Of a stretch of DNA of 64,000 bases, positions 9,340 to 18,791 are shown piece after piece. The notes beneath the pieces are model-generated. The model worked only from the letters and a program-made list of their open reading frames with translations. It did no database searches and was not told the origin of the DNA. Source of the DNA: Holdemanella porci (GTDB taxonomy: Bacteria; Bacillota_I; Bacilli_A; Erysipelotrichales; Erysipelotrichaceae); assembly GCF_019052655.1 (NCBI RefSeq), contig NZ_JAHQVB010000002.1, positions 15,674 to 79,673 of the forward strand. The letters are read 5' to 3'. Each line of letters begins with the position of its first letter. Position 1 is the first letter of the stretch. The position numbers and the translations under genes were made by a program.

Positions 9340-11085
9340 TTATTCAAATGCATCAGGGTTTCGTTTAAAAGCAACTAATGCATCTATCAAGGCAGCGACA
9401 GGGTCAATCTTTTCGTCATGCCTTTTTTTTAATAATTTTCTATTACCGTTTGTGTCTTCAATAGTGATACAGTTACCCATTGCAAATCCAAACAATTGTT
9501 CATCAAAGATTAGAAGTCTTTCTTCTGAAATCTTCTTAATCTCACCTAACGGAACTGACTCCGTACGAGCTCCTTGCTGTACTTTCTCAACTCCAAATGG
9601 TCCGTTTTCAGTTACCCATCTTTGGACAAACGCTTCTGCATTGTATGGGTCAAATCCAAATGTTCGAACATCATACTCTTGCTGAAGAATGAATTGATCC
9701 AAGTCTTCATAGACTTCCATCATGTCTAGTGTTGTACCTTCCATGACTGCTAAACTTCCTTCTTTAATAAAGTCTTCATACTTCATTCTCATTGCCGGGT
9801 GCAACTTATTAAATGTTAATGAAGAAATATAGTTTCTTGTCTTAACTCCAAATCCACCATTAGATAATGGGAATAAGAATGTAAAGGCACAGAAGTCATC
9901 ACCTCTTGAAAGGTCTGCACCAAGACTACAAGGCATCTTCCAAAAGCTTCGTTTCCTATGAGGTATAGTTTCATCATAGGTAAAAAAATAGGTATACCCT
10001 TCCATAGGTATACCAAATCGTTTTGCTAAAATATCGTTTCTTGCGGCTGGTGTTTTCTCAGCACGCTCAACATCTAATTGAATTGTTTCATAAGTTACTG
10101 TTTTACCAGTATTAGGATTTGCCTTAAGCCACATTTCAGGAATTCCAACTTCATCCAACGAATCTAGTTTGTACCACCAGATTGATACATGAGGGTTAAT
10201 GTACTCGCCTCTTAGAATCTGTTCTAATTCCATTTTGACGCTATCACCTACACCATTACGAACCGTTCCTTCTGAACTAGTTGCAATAATTAAATAGTCG
10301 TCTAATTTAGATGCACCTTGTTCAATTGCCCCAACTACATCTTCTCTAATGTCTCCAGATAGCCATTCATCAACTGTGGCTAATTTACATCTTAAACCTT
10401 GCAGTGAATCAATGCTCATAGCTCGGACTTCAAGCAAACTACCTGTTAGAAAGTTTTCAATACCCTTCTTGGTAGAGCATAGCTTCTGACGATTTGCTCT
10501 TGAACCAGTTGTGTTTTGCAATGAACCTTGAGTTAGAAACTTAAACAACGGTCCTCTAGCTCTAGTAATAGCAGTTTTCAAAGGAGACATTGTTTCCTCA
10601 GCTTGCTTCATTGTTGGAGCTGTAGCTACTTGATGTGTTGTAGATGGGTCTACATTAAGTTCATAACCATGCATACTTGAAGCATATAATGATTTAGCAG
10701 CACCTCGACCAACAATCAAATACTGTTTGTTAATTAGACGTTTTTTGATTGTCTTTTGAACATAGTGTCCACCATGCCCATCTTCATTAGGTTCATACAC
10801 GCTACGCTCAACATAGTAGTACCAACCCCATACTTGTTCACCCCATAATTTAAATGAGTCTAGCAAATTTAAGTCTGAACCATCGGTTAGGACTAATTCA
10901 TTCTCACAGAATTTAATCCATCCCTCGACAGCTTTATCATCATAATAATATTTAGGACTGGCAATCAATGCATCAATCCTATTCATTTCCATAGACACTT
11001 GTTTACATACAGGTATCTCTCCTCGGATAACGGCATCTCTAAATCTGCCGTAATACTTTGGAACAGCAGTGTTAGATAATGCCAT
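9340..11085 (-). CDS. terL: Terminase large subunit
   Basis: The 581-residue protein carries the packaging ATPase Walker A (VGRGAAKS), a Walker B-like segment (LATVDEW), the TSSEG coupling motif region, and a C-terminal nuclease domain starting at GADLSRGDDFCAFTFLF. It cuts concatemeric DNA and drives it into the prohead through the portal. It starts at ATG 11085. Confidence 0.95.
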   Translation of the reverse strand: MALSNTAVPKYYGRFRDAVIRGEIPVCKQVSMEMNRIDALIASPKYYYDDKAVEGWIKFCENELVLTDGSDLNLLDSFKLWGEQVWGWYYYVERSVYEPNEDGHGGHYVQKTIKKRLINKQYLIVGRGAAKSLYASSMHGYELNVDPSTTHQVATAPTMKQAEETMSPLKTAITRARGPLFKFLTQGSLQNTTGSRANRQKLCSTKKGIENFLTGSLLEVRAMSIDSLQGLRCKLATVDEWLSGDIREDVVGAIEQGASKLDDYLIIATSSEGTVRNGVGDSVKMELEQILRGEYINPHVSIWWYKLDSLDEVGIPEMWLKANPNTGKTVTYETIQLDVERAEKTPAARNDILAKRFGIPMEGYTYFFTYDETIPHRKRSFWKMPCSLGADLSRGDDFCAFTFLFPLSNGGFGVKTRNYISSLTFNKLHPAMRMKYEDFIKEGSLAVMEGTTLDMMEVYEDLDQFILQQEYDVRTFGFDPYNAEAFVQRWVTENGPFGVEKVQQGARTESVPLGEIKKISEERLLIFDEQLFGFAMGNCITIEDTNGNRKLLKKRHDEKIDPVAALIDALVAFKRNPDAFE

Positions 11086-11113
11086 TTAATCACCTACTAT
11101 ATATTTTTACAAA

Positions 11114-11662
11114 TTATCCTCGCAACTCTTTGATGGCCAAAGCAATTCCGAGTGCTGAACTAGTGACACCCAGAACAGTGCCAGTGGTTTCAAGAATATT
11201 CTTAGCATATTCTCTACCTTTAGAAGCTTTCTTTTGATTAAATACATCGTTATACTGACGCTCTAATAATTCCCTATTAATCTGGTTTCTAAGTTCCTGA
11301 TCACTCATAGAACTAAGGTTCATTCTTTTGTTATTTCTTTTAGAATTATTATTAATATAGTTCTGATTTGAAACACGTAATGTATCATTCATCTGCCTTG
11401 TTGAGTCAACTACTTTTTTAGTTCGCTCGACATCTTCCTTTACATATCGGTTAGCATCTGAATTTAAATCACTTCGCCCATTTTTTTTGCTAGTCCTATA
11501 ATAAGTTCTGCTCTCAGTGTCATACTTATTGTAACCTTGCTCTCTAGCATCCCTGGCATAACGTTTATTACCTGCTGCAGTTAAACTACCATCTTCATTC
11601 TGGTATCTACGCACACCCCATCTCTGACCTTTAATGCCATGGTGATATAATTCATTTGTCAT
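11114..11662 (-). CDS. Phage protein with N-terminal YHHGIKGQRWGVRRYQ motif
   Basis: A 182-residue basic protein with no recognised enzyme domain. The N-terminus has a short motif (YHHGIKGQRWGVRRYQNEDG) shared with the next gene upstream and distantly with the N-terminus of the polymerase-like protein. The middle is asparagine- and arginine-rich, and the end has a hydrophobic stretch (TGTVLGVTSSALGIALAI). It lies just before the large terminase. Virion association is possible but inferred from motif sharing and position. Confidence 0.65.
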   Translation of the reverse strand: MTNELYHHGIKGQRWGVRRYQNEDGSLTAAGNKRYARDAREQGYNKYDTESRTYYRTSKKNGRSDLNSDANRYVKEDVERTKKVVDSTRQMNDTLRVSNQNYINNNSKRNNKRMNLSSMSDQELRNQINRELLERQYNDVFNQKKASKGREYAKNILETTGTVLGVTSSALGIALAIKELRG

Positions 11663-11682
11663 AGTTATTCACCCCCATATAA

Positions 11683-12282
11683 TTAGAACTTGCCAAAAGA
11701 ATTTGTGATATTGTAATAATTTAGCATAGCTCTACCTGTCTCAATGTTGTCTTTATATCCTATATCTTTAAGTAATGCATCCTGATACTGTTGAGAATAC
11801 TTCTTACCTATTTCAGATTTTCTTTCACTTGCCAGTTCACTAAGCATGTCATATCTAGCATTGTGCTCATTTTTACTATCTGTATACCATTTGTTATAAA
11901 AATTATCAGGTGTATCACCCTTACTAGAATGTTTGTCTGCTAAGTCACTGTATTGTCTATAGCTATCCCACTCTTGTTGTCTCTTTTCTGAATACTTCTT
12001 GTATAGCTCATCATTTTCAACTTCTGCCTTATTCTTATTTCTAACTTTCTCCCAATTCTCTCCAGTAATTCCAGAAAAATTAAATGGATTTCTACTTCTA
12101 CGATAATCACGCTTAGCTTCTCTTATTGTTCTTTTTACTTCTTTCTTAGACATTCCATAACGAGCTTTAGCAGTATTTGCTAAATTACCATTCTTATTTT
12201 GGTAACGTCTAACTCCCCATTTCATTCCTAAAACACCATGGTGATAAAGTTCACCAGAAGTATTAATTGTATAATTTGCCAT
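11683..12282 (-). CDS. Phage protein with N-terminal YHHGVLGMKWGVRRYQ motif
   Basis: A 199-residue protein sharing its first part with the downstream gene (YHHG...WGVRRYQ followed by basic helices). The remainder is highly charged and predicted helical. Start ATG 12282 is chosen because GGAGG lies 9 nt upstream; the longer frame begins inside the upstream gene. Function unknown. Confidence 0.65.
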   Translation of the reverse strand: MANYTINTSGELYHHGVLGMKWGVRRYQNKNGNLANTAKARYGMSKKEVKRTIREAKRDYRRSRNPFNFSGITGENWEKVRNKNKAEVENDELYKKYSEKRQQEWDSYRQYSDLADKHSSKGDTPDNFYNKWYTDSKNEHNARYDMLSELASERKSEIGKKYSQQYQDALLKDIGYKDNIETGRAMLNYYNITNSFGKF

Positions 12283-12631
12283 GATAATCCACCTCCGAAC
12301 AAATGCGCCATTCATACTCATTAATCATTGCTTTGTAACTATCTAATGCTGAACCAGTTGGTGGGTCAAACTCAAGTCTAGTCTTCAAATATAGCCATGA
12401 CTTGATTGCATTAAGTAATGGTCCATCTTTCATTAAATCGGTCCACAACGTTGACTCATCAGTAACAGAAAATGACTTTGCTTTATCAATTCCCATCTGA
12501 CCTAATGCAAGAAAGTTACTATTAATGAATAGAATCAAGTCTGAGTCAAATGCACTATCCCAATTGGAAACACCACTGCACTTCTTGATAGACTCTAAGA
12601 TACTATTCATGTTGATGTTGCTCTCATCCAT
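12263..12631 (-). CDS. Probable phage connector protein (gp6-like)
   Basis: About 122 mostly helical residues: NSILESIKKCSGV at the start, a central FINSNFLALGQMGI, and LYLKTRLEFDPPTGSALDSYKAMINEYEWRI at the end. This is the usual pattern of small gp6-type adaptor proteins. Start ATG 12631 has GGAGG upstream. The position before the terminase is unusual for an adaptor, so confidence is moderate. Confidence 0.55.
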   Translation of the reverse strand: MDESNINMNSILESIKKCSGVSNWDSAFDSDLILFINSNFLALGQMGIDKAKSFSVTDESTLWTDLMKDGPLLNAIKSWLYLKTRLEFDPPTGSALDSYKAMINEYEWRICSEVDYHGKLYN

Positions 12632-12647
12632 ATACCTGTCCTCCATT

Positions 12648-13064
12648 CTATTTCCAAGGACATGTGTCACCTGGAACTCTTTCTATAACCTTACTGTTTA
12701 GCTGACTTAGATTACCATAATGTATAGCCTTGTGAGTGTCATAAGTACAAGCTATAACATTCTCCAAATCAAACAGTGCAGGTGACCTATTAATTACATC
12801 TGCTTTAGTTAATGGATTGATATGATGAATATAAATCTTACCTTGTATTGGTAAGTCAGGCATTCCTAAATCACATCCATTGTCACGAGTAATCACCTTG
12901 TGTCTAAAGCTTCTCCATTCAGGAGAGTGATAAAAAATTTGGTTCAAATATCTACTAGATCCAAAAGTCTCATTGCCTACTTCATTTGGTGTCCACAGAT
13001 AGTTGAACCGTTCTTCAAAAGTTTTAAGTTTAATCAACTCAGAATATGACCTATTCATCTCCAC
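12648..13064 (-). CDS. HNH endonuclease
   Basis: A 138-residue protein with HNH elements: FRHKVITRDNGCDLG, then YIHHINPLTKADV, then NVIACTYDTHKAIHYG. HNH proteins beside terminase genes of cos phages assist cohesive-end cleavage. This one lies between the small-terminase candidate and the large subunit gene cluster. Start GTG 13064 and ATG 13058 are both possible. Confidence 0.85.
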   Translation of the reverse strand: MEMNRSYSELIKLKTFEERFNYLWTPNEVGNETFGSSRYLNQIFYHSPEWRSFRHKVITRDNGCDLGMPDLPIQGKIYIHHINPLTKADVINRSPALFDLENVIACTYDTHKAIHYGNLSQLNSKVIERVPGDTCPWK

Positions 13065-13374
13065 GATACTCCGTCATAGCCTTGATAGCTTCAGTAAATA
13101 AACATTCAATCTCTTTACCAGATTGAATAGCTTCAGTCTTAGCTTTTAATAATGCATTCTCGGATGCTAACTTTTCTAACTCCAACTGAGCTTGTACTGT
13201 ACCCAATTTTAAGAAGTGAGTAACTACTTGAGATGAAGCTGTTCGGTTTCTAAGTTGTTCCTCTGCCATATCAATAGCATAACCAATCATTCTATTCTGT
13301 CTTTCCTCTGCACTAAGAGCTGCAGTTGGAGATTCTTCAGAAATATCAATAACTTTGTTAGACTTTCTACCCAT
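13051..13374 (-). CDS. Probable terminase small subunit
   Basis: A 107-residue acidic helical protein. The middle (MAEEQLRNRTASSQVVTHFLKLG) and the coiled-coil-like LEKLASENALLKAKTEAI resemble small proteins found next to HNH and terminase genes. It starts at ATG 13374 after AAAGGTGG. It is the first gene after a GC-rich cos-like segment, which fits a DNA-recognition role in packaging. Assignment is by position and pattern. Confidence 0.5.
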   Translation of the reverse strand: MGRKSNKVIDISEESPTAALSAEERQNRMIGYAIDMAEEQLRNRTASSQVVTHFLKLGTVQAQLELEKLASENALLKAKTEAIQSGKEIECLFTEAIKAMTEYRGDE

Positions 13375-13681
13375 AGTAATCCCACCTTTCCCTAGTCTTA
13401 ATGTAGGCATACCTCACTTTGCATAACTTTAATGACAGTTCCTGAGTACTTTGCATGGTGCCGAAGAACTGAAAATTTTCTTAAGTTTAGAGAGGATAAC
13501 AACACTATAAAGGAGTAAATAATGTGGCCAACCATTACTCAGAACCTGTCGTTAAAACTATGCAAACTCAAATATCAATTTTACCCCCGGGGAAAATATA
13601 AAGACCGGCGCGATGCGGGAGGGGGTGGGTAAAATCCGAGACCCCCCTCTATGCTTTTTATATAAAGCTAGTGCTGTCGCG
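13375..13681. other. Intergenic region with GC-rich cos-like segment
   Basis: The stretch has no gene. Inside an otherwise AT-rich phage, 13,582-13,655 is strikingly GC-rich: CCCCCGGGG, GACCGGCGCGATGCGGG, and an interrupted inverted repeat GAGGGGGT...ACCCCCCTC. It lies immediately upstream of the small-terminase candidate and HNH genes, where cos phages carry their cohesive-end site. No overhang can be assigned from sequence alone. Confidence 0.5.
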
Positions 13682-13924
13682 TTAGTTTTTATCTTTCTTT
13701 TCTACTTTCTTGTAGATTTTAAGAGGATTTAGTCTAATAATTTCATCAATTGCTTCATTGATTCTTAAATCTTTTTCTTCTTCTGTAAAGAAGTCTGAAA
13801 CATTTGCTATTCGTTGTAAGTATTGACAAGAATTGTAACCTTTCAAAACGTCAAACTCAAACCAATTTGTAAACTCAGTGAAAGGATCAAAAGGATTGTC
13901 AATTGTTGTTAACATTGCTTTCAT
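13682..13924 (-). CDS. Conserved phage hypothetical protein
   Basis: An 80-residue acidic protein (TTIDNPFDPFTEFTNWFEFD, then KGYNSCQYLQRIANVSDFFTEEE). Proteins of this pattern commonly precede terminase genes in Bacillota phages; no biochemical role is known to me. It follows the polymerase-like gene by 4 nt, so the two are co-transcribed. Confidence 0.7.
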   Translation of the reverse strand: MKAMLTTIDNPFDPFTEFTNWFEFDVLKGYNSCQYLQRIANVSDFFTEEEKDLRINEAIDEIIRLNPLKIYKKVEKKDKN

Positions 13925-13928
13925 AAAA

Positions 13929-16616
13929 TTATGCTCCTTTCAAATACTTTGTTATTGTGGATGTAGAGACACCCATCATTTCAGCAATTTGTGCTGTTGT
14001 ATAATTAGAATTAGAAAGTGCTTTGATTCTTGCAATCTTTGTATTACTCAAAGTCTTTTGGCTTTTTGGTGTTGCTAAATCACGTAACACGTCAATGTCT
14101 GCATTACTAAGAATCTTATGTAAAGTATTCTCAGAAATTGCTCCTGCTTGAATAGCTTCCCATTCTTTAGCAGTAATGCTAATGTTTCTTTCCGAACGTG
14201 TACTTGTTCCTAACTCTTTTCTGTACTTTTCAATAGTCTTTTGTGATGTCTTCTTAACATCAGACTTGTCTATTAAACCTTCTGCTTTCTTACGATTTAA
14301 CTCGGCTTGGGTTAGTCGTTGTGCTTGTCTCTCCTTAGTGGCATTAAGTAATGCTACATTAAGCTTAGCATTTAAACTTGCTACTTCAGGAGCATAAGCT
14401 TTAGCAGCTTCTTTGTTGTATTTAATGCTACCCGCTGTCATCATAGACTTACGGGCCTCATTAGCCATAGACTTCATAGACGCGGCATGACGGGCATATA
14501 AAAGCTCCATGGGGTGCTGTGCCTTTGATACCAGGGTATAGGGGTCATTAGTCGCAGCCATCTTGGTAGTGCGTTCCATTCTAGTCTTGGTCTTGTATAC
14601 AATGCTTCCATCTTTATTAGTAATTGTCTCACCAAATACTTTCTTACCATTCTTCAATGTTACATTACGAACTGGTTCATACTTCTCACGTTGTGCTGCA
14701 TCATTAGGGTTATAGCTAACTTTTCCACCATCAGCAGTTCTAAGAATAATGTTTCCAGTATTAGCATCTTTCTTTCTAATAGGATAGTATAAATCATCAG
14801 CCTTCTTATAGATAAGAGCACCTTCTGGTTTGCTTGGATCATAATATTCTTTACCTTTCATATTAACTCTTGGTGTACCTTGAGTCTTTGGTATTGAATA
14901 TTGACCTTTTGCTTTAGATAGAATAGTAGATGCACCGCCACCACTTTGGTATTCTTTCTTTAAACCGTCAATGTTATTATCTACATAAGATTGTTTGTAA
15001 TCTAATTTATGCTTCTCTGCATCAATTACAACCATTGAATGCCTTACAGCTCTTGCTAGCTCATCTGGTTTAGCATTACCAATAGTCATGTCTGTAATAA
15101 GGTTAGATATAATTCCCATCTCAGTCTGAGTATTCTTCATAACCGGGAATTCTCTACCATTACGATAATAATGGCTCTCACCTTTTGCGTCAGTCTTAAC
15201 TGTGTCGTACTGATATGAATCTTTAGGGTCAAATCCTTTTAATCCTTCTAAAGGCTTAGACCTAGATATACGAACTTTACCTTGCTTGTCATCTGTAGGA
15301 ATACACATAACAGTATCGCCATCAAAGTCAGCTCCAGATAACTGTTCTGCTACCTTAGAATTTATACCAATTGCATCTTGAGGCTTTGTTCCTAATATAG
15401 ATCTAGCTTGCTTCTGTCTGTTATTGACAGTAAGCACAGGGATTTCAAATATACCACCATGAGGATATCGAACTAATGCTAACTTTGTTCCATCTTGAAA
15501 GTTAGGTGCATATACTTCAGTTTCCTTCATTGTTGGAATTGCAGTTAATACTTGGTATCTCTGTCCTGGTAGAGCAGCTGCTTGTAAATGAACTGCAGAA
15601 GAGTCACATTCACTTGCAAATTTATTTAACAAATACTTCTTAACTGTAGGATTTGTTAAAGCCATAATATCAGCATATTCTTGAGCTTTGCTTTCTTTGG
15701 CTAAATTAAGTTGTTTCTCTGCCATATGAATAGACTGCTTAGCTAAGAACTGAGAAGGAACTGCATTCTTCCAATCATCCCAGTCACCTTCGACTGCACG
15801 ATAATTGATAAGCCCTTGCTTTTGTTTACCATCTTTATCAACATAATGGTTCTGACCTTTAATAAGTGAACCAAATGGATTGTCTGGGTCTTCTTTTATT
15901 TTCTTAAGAACCTCAGTCATTGGTTTGTCTTTGCCTTTGTTAGTGTTGAATATAACATCAACACCCTCTGGCATGTCTTTACCATCATTATAGACAGCCA
16001 TGCCTTTCAAATAATGGGTCCCATCTACTAATATACGTACTTGGGCATAAGTTTTCTCACCTTTAGTACCAGTAGCATCTGCCGGATCAGTTAAGGCTAA
16101 GTCTTTAACACCTCTTCTTAACTCAATAGTTCCGTCTTTGTCGATTCCACCATCTTCTTTATATCTAATCATTAATCTTTTAGAGTCTAATGATACAGGT
16201 GCCCCGACTGCAGGTCTCTTGTCAAATGATTGTCCATTATCTAAAGATTTATAATCAGTAATAGTCTTGATTTGGTCGAAATTATAAATTTCTTTATGTT
16301 CAACATCAGGAGCACATAATACACTTTGATTTGATTGTTGTCCTGGATTTGTAGCTTGTGGAATACCACCTTTGTAAACATGGTATCCTTCTTTTTGTAA
16401 TATAAATAGAGCAGTATCCAATTTATTTCTTGGAATATTAAGCTCTCTTTCTACACCTGGTCCGACATCAATCATTCTCTTTTCTTTTAATTCCTCTTTA
16501 AGAAAATCTGCGGTATGCTGAGCTTTCATCATACGAGATTCAGATTTATCATTTAATAAAGAACGAACAGATGATTCATTAATACCCATAACTCTACCAA
16601 TTTCAGAAGCACCCAT
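13929..16616 (-). pseudogene. Two-barrel RNA-polymerase-like protein, C-terminal 895 codons (split by mobile element)
   Basis: This frame continues the 108-codon 5' piece at 31,303-31,626; joined they give about 1003 residues. The core reads LALVRYPHGGIFEIP, then IGINSKVAEQLSGADFDGDTVM. DFDGD (residues 430-434 of this piece) is the metal-binding signature of two-barrel RNA polymerases. The preceding RYP-H-G spacing parallels the RAPTLHRLG-to-NADFDGD layout of bacterial beta-prime and of YonO/QDE-1-type single-chain polymerases. The N-terminus at the junction is a helix-turn-helix (ASEIGRVMGINESSVRSLL) and the last 30 residues form another (TTAQIAEMMGVSTSTITKYL). The fragment begins at the insertion junction and lacks its native start. 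RNA polymerase activity is inferred, not shown. Confidence 0.75.
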
Positions 16617-16701
16617 AGGTTGCCAACCATTGGCTTAACAGTGATAAGGAACTAATTTACTTATCAACTGTTAGCTGACGGTTTCCGGGGTGCATACGGA
16701 C

Positions 16702-16741
16702 AAATCCCGTCTGATTTCTAACAGGAAGTCAGACGGGATTT
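16702..16741. terminator. Bidirectional terminator at left end of element
   Basis: Perfect 13-bp inverted repeat (AAATCCCGTCTGA / TCAGACGGGATTT) with a 14-nt loop and T/A tracts on both sides. It insulates the element from the flanking phage gene. Confidence 0.8.
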
Positions 16742-16774
16742 TCGCTTTATATTACGAATTATGGAGGACATACC

Positions 16775-17023
16775 ATGAAAACCTTAATATCTTGTGCCTA
16801 CAATATGGATAATTGCTGTGTGGAAGTGAAATTCAGCGACGGCAGTATGATTGCGATTGACACTATCGTCGTTGAGAACGAGATTGCTGACAATATGTAT
16901 CAGCGGTCAGAGCTGGATTATTTGATCTACAACGCTCCTTTGGAGTATGCAGACCTTATCTTGAACGGCGATCCCGAAACCTATTTGAAAACTGTAACAG
17001 AATACAAGCCTTGGGATAGCTGA
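16775..17023 (+). CDS. Small mobile-element protein (DUF6061-like)
   Basis: An 82-residue protein (CAYNMDNCCVEVKFSDGSMIAIDTIVVENEI...YNAPLEYADLILNGDPETYL). Short proteins of this pattern recur as cargo-proximal genes in Clostridia mobile elements; the DUF6061 name is from memory. Function unknown. It has GGAGG upstream and is followed by a strong terminator. Confidence 0.65.
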   Translation: MKTLISCAYNMDNCCVEVKFSDGSMIAIDTIVVENEIADNMYQRSELDYLIYNAPLEYADLILNGDPETYLKTVTEYKPWDS

Positions 17024-17032
17024 CAACACGCT

Positions 17033-17063
17033 GCCCGCAGGAGAAAATCCTGCGGGCGTTTTT
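17033..17063. terminator. Terminator between small gene and kinase gene
   Basis: Perfect 10-bp stem (GCCCGCAGGA / TCCTGCGGGC) with GAAAA loop and a following T-run on the plus strand. It serves the small gene and, in reverse, the convergent kinase operon. Confidence 0.85.
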
Positions 17064-17072
17064 CTGTTTATA

Positions 17073-18098
17073 TTATTTCCCTCCGTTGGATCTCAATTTA
17101 GGAAAGAAGATGACAATCTTGAAGCCCTTTCCCCACTGGGAAGCTGCTTCCAGATGAAGATTTAGATCGTCGGCCATCTTCTTAACCAGGTAAAGTCCCA
17201 TACCGGTAGCCTTCTTTCTGCTGTCAGTAGAATCCCCGGTAAAGCCCTTTTGAAAAATGTACGGCAGATTATATTTTTTTACGCCAATGCCGTTATCTTC
17301 AACAGAAAGGATATCTGCGGTCTCCGAATGTATCACGGAAATTGTAAGCATGGGACTATCGCTGCTATATTTGATGGCATTGCTAACGATTTGTCCCAAC
17401 ATAAACTGAAGTCCTCTACGGTCTGTATAGACTGTTTCAGATTGCAGTTTGTTGAGAATGACAAAATGCTTCTCTTCAAGAAGTGGGGCATAGTCCTCCA
17501 GAACTTCACCCAAGCAGTCATTCAAATTGACATCCTCAAATCGGTAATCCTTTGTACTGCTCTTCAACCGGGCATAGTACAGCATCTGCGTGACATCCTC
17601 CTGAAGCTGACTGCGGACATAATCCAGCTTTGCTTGCAGGGAAGGAGAGATTTCATCGTTCCGGTTATCCAAGAGCATGGTCAGCAACGATAGGGGCGTT
17701 TTCGCTTCATGTGCCCAGCCCTCCACGTATTCTTCATAGTCCCGTAGGGCATCCGCCATATTGTTACTCTCGTTTTTGTATTCCCGTAAAACCGAAGCCA
17801 AAAATCGGACAGATTCTCCTTCTTTCTGACTAATGGCACTGAGCAGCCGTTCTTCATTGCAGATGGTAGGATCACTGAGGAAATCTCGGAACAGTTCCAT
17901 GTGGGTGTTCTCCCTCTTGTTTAGTACAAACAGAATCGCTGAAAACAAAAAGATGCTCGTCAGAACTACTAACCCGATCAAGGTTTGAAATACCTGAATG
18001 TCAGAAATCCAAAGAATGACAGCGCAAAAGCAATCCACGCCCAGCAGCAACAGAAGCCAGGGGTAGTACCGTTCTATCATGTGCCAAAGCTGCTTCAT
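17073..18098 (-). CDS. Sensor histidine kinase, BceS-type
   Basis: A 341-residue kinase. Two membrane segments near the N-terminus (WLLLLLGVDCFCAVILW and LIGLVVLTSIFLFSAILFV) with almost no extracellular loop mark the intramembrane-sensing class. The H-box is EGWAHEAKTPLSLLTMLL, followed by an N-box (GQIVSNAIKYS) and G-boxes (VEDNGIGV, GMGLYLVKK). In this class the kinase senses the activity of its partner ABC transporter. The start overlaps the end of the response-regulator gene. Confidence 0.88.
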   Translation of the reverse strand: MKQLWHMIERYYPWLLLLLGVDCFCAVILWISDIQVFQTLIGLVVLTSIFLFSAILFVLNKRENTHMELFRDFLSDPTICNEERLLSAISQKEGESVRFLASVLREYKNESNNMADALRDYEEYVEGWAHEAKTPLSLLTMLLDNRNDEISPSLQAKLDYVRSQLQEDVTQMLYYARLKSSTKDYRFEDVNLNDCLGEVLEDYAPLLEEKHFVILNKLQSETVYTDRRGLQFMLGQIVSNAIKYSSDSPMLTISVIHSETADILSVEDNGIGVKKYNLPYIFQKGFTGDSTDSRKKATGMGLYLVKKMADDLNLHLEAASQWGKGFKIVIFFPKLRSNGGK

Positions 18099-18772
18099 AG
18101 AGACACCTCCGCTTCCAAACGGTAGCCCATTCCTCGAACTGCAACGATTCGCTGCTTCATTTCAAGGGCGGACATCGTTTTTTTCAGCCGGGTTAGGTTA
18201 ACCTGCAAGGCATTTTCATCTATGTATTCCGTGGTTCCCCATAGTGCCATGCAAAGCTGCTCCGTCGTGACCAGAGCATCGCCGCCGGACAAAAGAGCGA
18301 CCAACAGTTTTCCCTGATTTTTTGGAAGCACCACAGAGGTATTATGAATATAAAGCGTGTAGGTCTGCTGGTCTAACAGGAAATCTGGTCCCTCTATGAG
18401 ATTGGTACGGCCTTCATACCTTTTGAGAATATTGGATACCCTGGCAAGAAGTCGATCTTTTCTGCACGGCTTCGTCAAATATTCATCGGCACCCAACTGG
18501 AACGCTTGCAGTTCATCCTTTACCTGATCTCTGGAAGTCAGCACCAGGACGGGGATAGCAGTTTTATTCTTTAGCTCCTGGCAGATTTGAAAGCCACTGA
18601 TCTCCGGCAAGTTCAGGTCTAAGATCACAAGGTCAGGGCGGAGGGCTGCCAAGAGCCGAGCGGCATCTTCAAACTCGGTAATTGCCTCCACAAGATAGCC
18701 GTCCTTTTGGAGCATATCGCAGAGTTCTTCCCGCATATAGACTTCATCTTCCACAACAGCAATTCTTTTCAT
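18095..18772 (-). CDS. Response regulator, BceR/OmpR-type
   Basis: A 225-residue protein: receiver domain with EDE acidic pocket, phospho-acceptor in VILDLNLPEISG, LTSRD and K in LTKPCRK; then a winged-helix DNA-binding domain ending MGYRLEAEVSL. Start ATG 18772 is preferred because GGAGG lies 7 nt upstream. It probably activates the bceA-like promoter at 21,650. Confidence 0.9.
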   Translation of the reverse strand: MKRIAVVEDEVYMREELCDMLQKDGYLVEAITEFEDAARLLAALRPDLVILDLNLPEISGFQICQELKNKTAIPVLVLTSRDQVKDELQAFQLGADEYLTKPCRKDRLLARVSNILKRYEGRTNLIEGPDFLLDQQTYTLYIHNTSVVLPKNQGKLLVALLSGGDALVTTEQLCMALWGTTEYIDENALQVNLTRLKKTMSALEMKQRIVAVRGMGYRLEAEVSL

Positions 18773-18791
18773 GACAGCACCTCCTTCCAAA

